Shown here piece after piece: positions 13,237 through 14,229 of a DNA stretch of 14,229 nt (within the stretch, counting starts at the first letter, position 1; the number at the start of each line of letters is the position of its first letter). The notes below the pieces were generated by a model. The model worked only from the letters and a program-made list of their open reading frames with translations, did not search any database and was not told the origin of the DNA. The translations under genes were made by a program, and so were the position numbers. Source of the stretch: Mycobacterium sp. (GTDB taxonomy: Bacteria > Actinomycetota > Actinomycetes > Mycobacteriales > Mycobacteriaceae); contig JAQSXQ010000012.1 of NCBI GenBank assembly GCA_029256565.1, positions 1 through 14,229 on the forward strand. The letters run 5' to 3'.

Positions 13237-13265
13237 TAGCTCACGTCACAGCCCATGGAGGTCTC

Positions 13266-14087
13266 ATGCCGTCACCGTCGCCGACCGTCGAACCCAGCAC
13301 ACCCAGCGCCGTCATCGACAGGGTGTCGCTGGTCCTCGACGCCTTCGACGGCCCCGGCCGACTGACCCTGGCCCAGGTGGTCCGCAGGACCGGCCTTCCG
13401 CGCAGCTCGGCGCACCGGATGCTCGACCGACTCGTCCAACTGCGCTGGCTGCGCCGCAACGGACGCGACTACGAACTGGGCATGCGGCTAGTCGAACTGG
13501 GATCGCTTGCGGTACACCAGGACCGCCTGCACAAGGCAGCCGCGCCACTGCTTGCCGACTTGCACCAGAGCACCGGACTGGTCGTGCATCTGGCGATCCT
13601 CGACGGCACTGACGTGGTGTACCTCGACAAGGTCGGCGATCGGATGGCCGCAGCGATTCCCACCCGCGTCGGCAGCCGGCAGCCCGCCCACTGCGCCGCA
13701 GTCGGCAAGGCCATCCTGGCCTACGGCCAAACTCCCGACCACGTCGACCTGACCGCCCGCAAGACGCGCTACTCGATCGCCTCACGCACCCAGTGGGCCA
13801 CCGAATTGGCGAAGGTCCGTGGACACGGCGTGGCCTTCGACCGCGAGGAGTCGTTGGCCGGGTTCGGCTGCGTGGCAGCGCCAATCGGCGGACCCGGTGA
13901 AGCCGTCGCAGCGCTGTCGGTGTGCGGACCGATGGGTCGGATGACGTTCGACCAGCGCCTGGCCGCACCGGTGCGGATGACGGCCATGGCGATCTGGCGC
14001 AACGTCGAAGGCGGACCGCAGTGCGTGGTGCCAACACTGCAGGCCAAGCGCATGAACCGCCCGGTGGCGGTCGCGCAGTACGCATGA
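13266..14087 (+). CDS. IclR-family transcriptional regulator
   Basis: One-component regulator, 273 residues, the usual IclR length. The N-terminal winged helix-turn-helix spans about 15-75, starting at AVIDRVSLVLDAF; the HTH LTLAQVVRRTGLPRSSAHRM is at about 33-52 and the wing WLRRNGRDYELG at about 61-72. The C-terminal effector-binding domain (about 85-255) contains HLAILDGTDVVYLDKVG and the RQPAHCAAVGKAILA motif typical of the family. GGAGG lies just before the ATG (13256-13266 region). It sits directly after the terminator of the steroid operon, so it is the obvious candidate for local control, with the effector likely a steroid intermediate. IclR proteins may repress or activate; the sequence does not say which. 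Its TGA overlaps the next gene's ATG. Confidence 0.94.
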   Translation: MPSPSPTVEPSTPSAVIDRVSLVLDAFDGPGRLTLAQVVRRTGLPRSSAHRMLDRLVQLRWLRRNGRDYELGMRLVELGSLAVHQDRLHKAAAPLLADLHQSTGLVVHLAILDGTDVVYLDKVGDRMAAAIPTRVGSRQPAHCAAVGKAILAYGQTPDHVDLTARKTRYSIASRTQWATELAKVRGHGVAFDREESLAGFGCVAAPIGGPGEAVAALSVCGPMGRMTFDQRLAAPVRMTAMAIWRNVEGGPQCVVPTLQAKRMNRPVAVAQYA

Positions 14088-14229
14088 ACCTCGACCCTCA
14101 GATCGCCGAACTGATCACCGCCCTCGACGCGGGGTTCCCCCCGGTGCATACGATGACCGGCGCTCAGGCGCGTGCCACGATACGGTCGCGGCTCGTACCA
14201 GCGGTCGACCCCGAATCGGTGGGAACCAT
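14084..14229 (+). CDS. Probable alpha/beta-hydrolase (esterase/lipase), N-terminus only
   Basis: An open frame starts with the ATG at 14084, overlapping the IclR stop as ATGA, and stays open to the right edge (48 complete codons). The visible part begins MNLDPQIAELITALDAGFPP and continues VHTMTGAQARATIRSR, the usual N-terminal cap of actinobacterial hormone-sensitive-lipase-type esterases, in which a short helical segment precedes the catalytic domain. The oxyanion HGGG motif and the catalytic triad would lie outside the window. Coupling to the regulator suggests a shared transcript. An esterase here would be a sensible partner for the Baeyer-Villiger monooxygenase or for an esterified steroid. 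The family call rests on a short N-terminal match and should be read as probable. Confidence 0.65.
   Translation, partial: MNLDPQIAELITALDAGFPPVHTMTGAQARATIRSRLVPAVDPESVGT

Noticed and set aside
4663..13265. Search for KstR- or KstR2-type operators in the gaps
   Set aside because: No element resembling the TnnAACnnGTTnnA-like or CAAGnnCTTG-like palindromes was seen, although a weak site could be missed by eye.
1..14229. tRNA, rRNA, CRISPR, insertion sequence or prophage signals
   Set aside because: No direct-repeat array, transposase motif, or cloverleaf-like sequence was noticed; genes are contiguous and of uniform composition.

Overview
The window is GC-rich, tightly packed DNA from a mycolic-acid actinomycete, most likely Mycolicibacterium/Mycobacterium or a close relative. 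The evidence is the Mce (mammalian cell entry) import operon, the strong GC bias at third codon positions, ATGA/GTGA stop-start overlaps, GTG starts, and a full set of Hsa/Ksh/Kst-type steroid-catabolic enzymes. It reads as a steroid uptake and degradation island that may be secondary to the main cholesterol regulon. No mobile element, tRNA, rRNA or CRISPR array was seen.

Layout. (1) Positions 1-4662, minus strand: the first five genes of a Mce4-type operon, yrbEA-yrbEB-mceA-mceB-mceC, with mceC cut by the left edge. The genes are joined by 1-4 nt overlaps or a 13 nt gap. (2) 4663-4889: a divergent control region rich in inverted repeats. (3) 4890-5765, plus: an HsaD-like C-C bond hydrolase. 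(4) 5762-8232, minus: a Baeyer-Villiger monooxygenase followed by a short-chain dehydrogenase of the 3-alpha-hydroxysteroid dehydrogenase type; the latter's stop codon overlaps the hydrolase stop tail to tail. (5) 8233-8362: a second divergent control region. (6) 8363-13115, plus: KshB-like reductase, HsaA-like oxygenase, HsaC-like extradiol dioxygenase and a 3-ketosteroid delta-4-(5-alpha)-dehydrogenase-like flavoprotein, closed by a strong hairpin. (7) 13266 to the right end, plus: an IclR-family regulator with an AT-rich palindrome in its promoter, translationally coupled to the start of a probable alpha/beta-hydrolase (esterase/lipase).

How it may work together. The Mce/YrbE system would import a steroid-like lipid. 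The 3-alpha-HSD and the delta-4-dehydrogenase would turn a 3-hydroxy, A-ring-saturated steroid into a 3-keto-4-ene. The BVMO would attack a ketone (side chain or D ring), with the esterase possibly cleaving the resulting ester. KshB would feed electrons to a ring hydroxylase, and HsaA, HsaC and HsaD would carry out hydroxylation, meta-cleavage and hydrolysis of the aromatised A ring. KshA, HsaB and the delta-1 dehydrogenase are not in the window.

The most notable non-coding signal is a shared imperfect palindrome, close to TCCCGGT-n-ACCGGGA. It occurs in all three control gaps of the catabolic/import genes (4756-4770, 8275-8289, 9470-9484), with a weaker version in front of iclR. This suggests one regulator, plausibly the IclR protein encoded here, controls the whole island.
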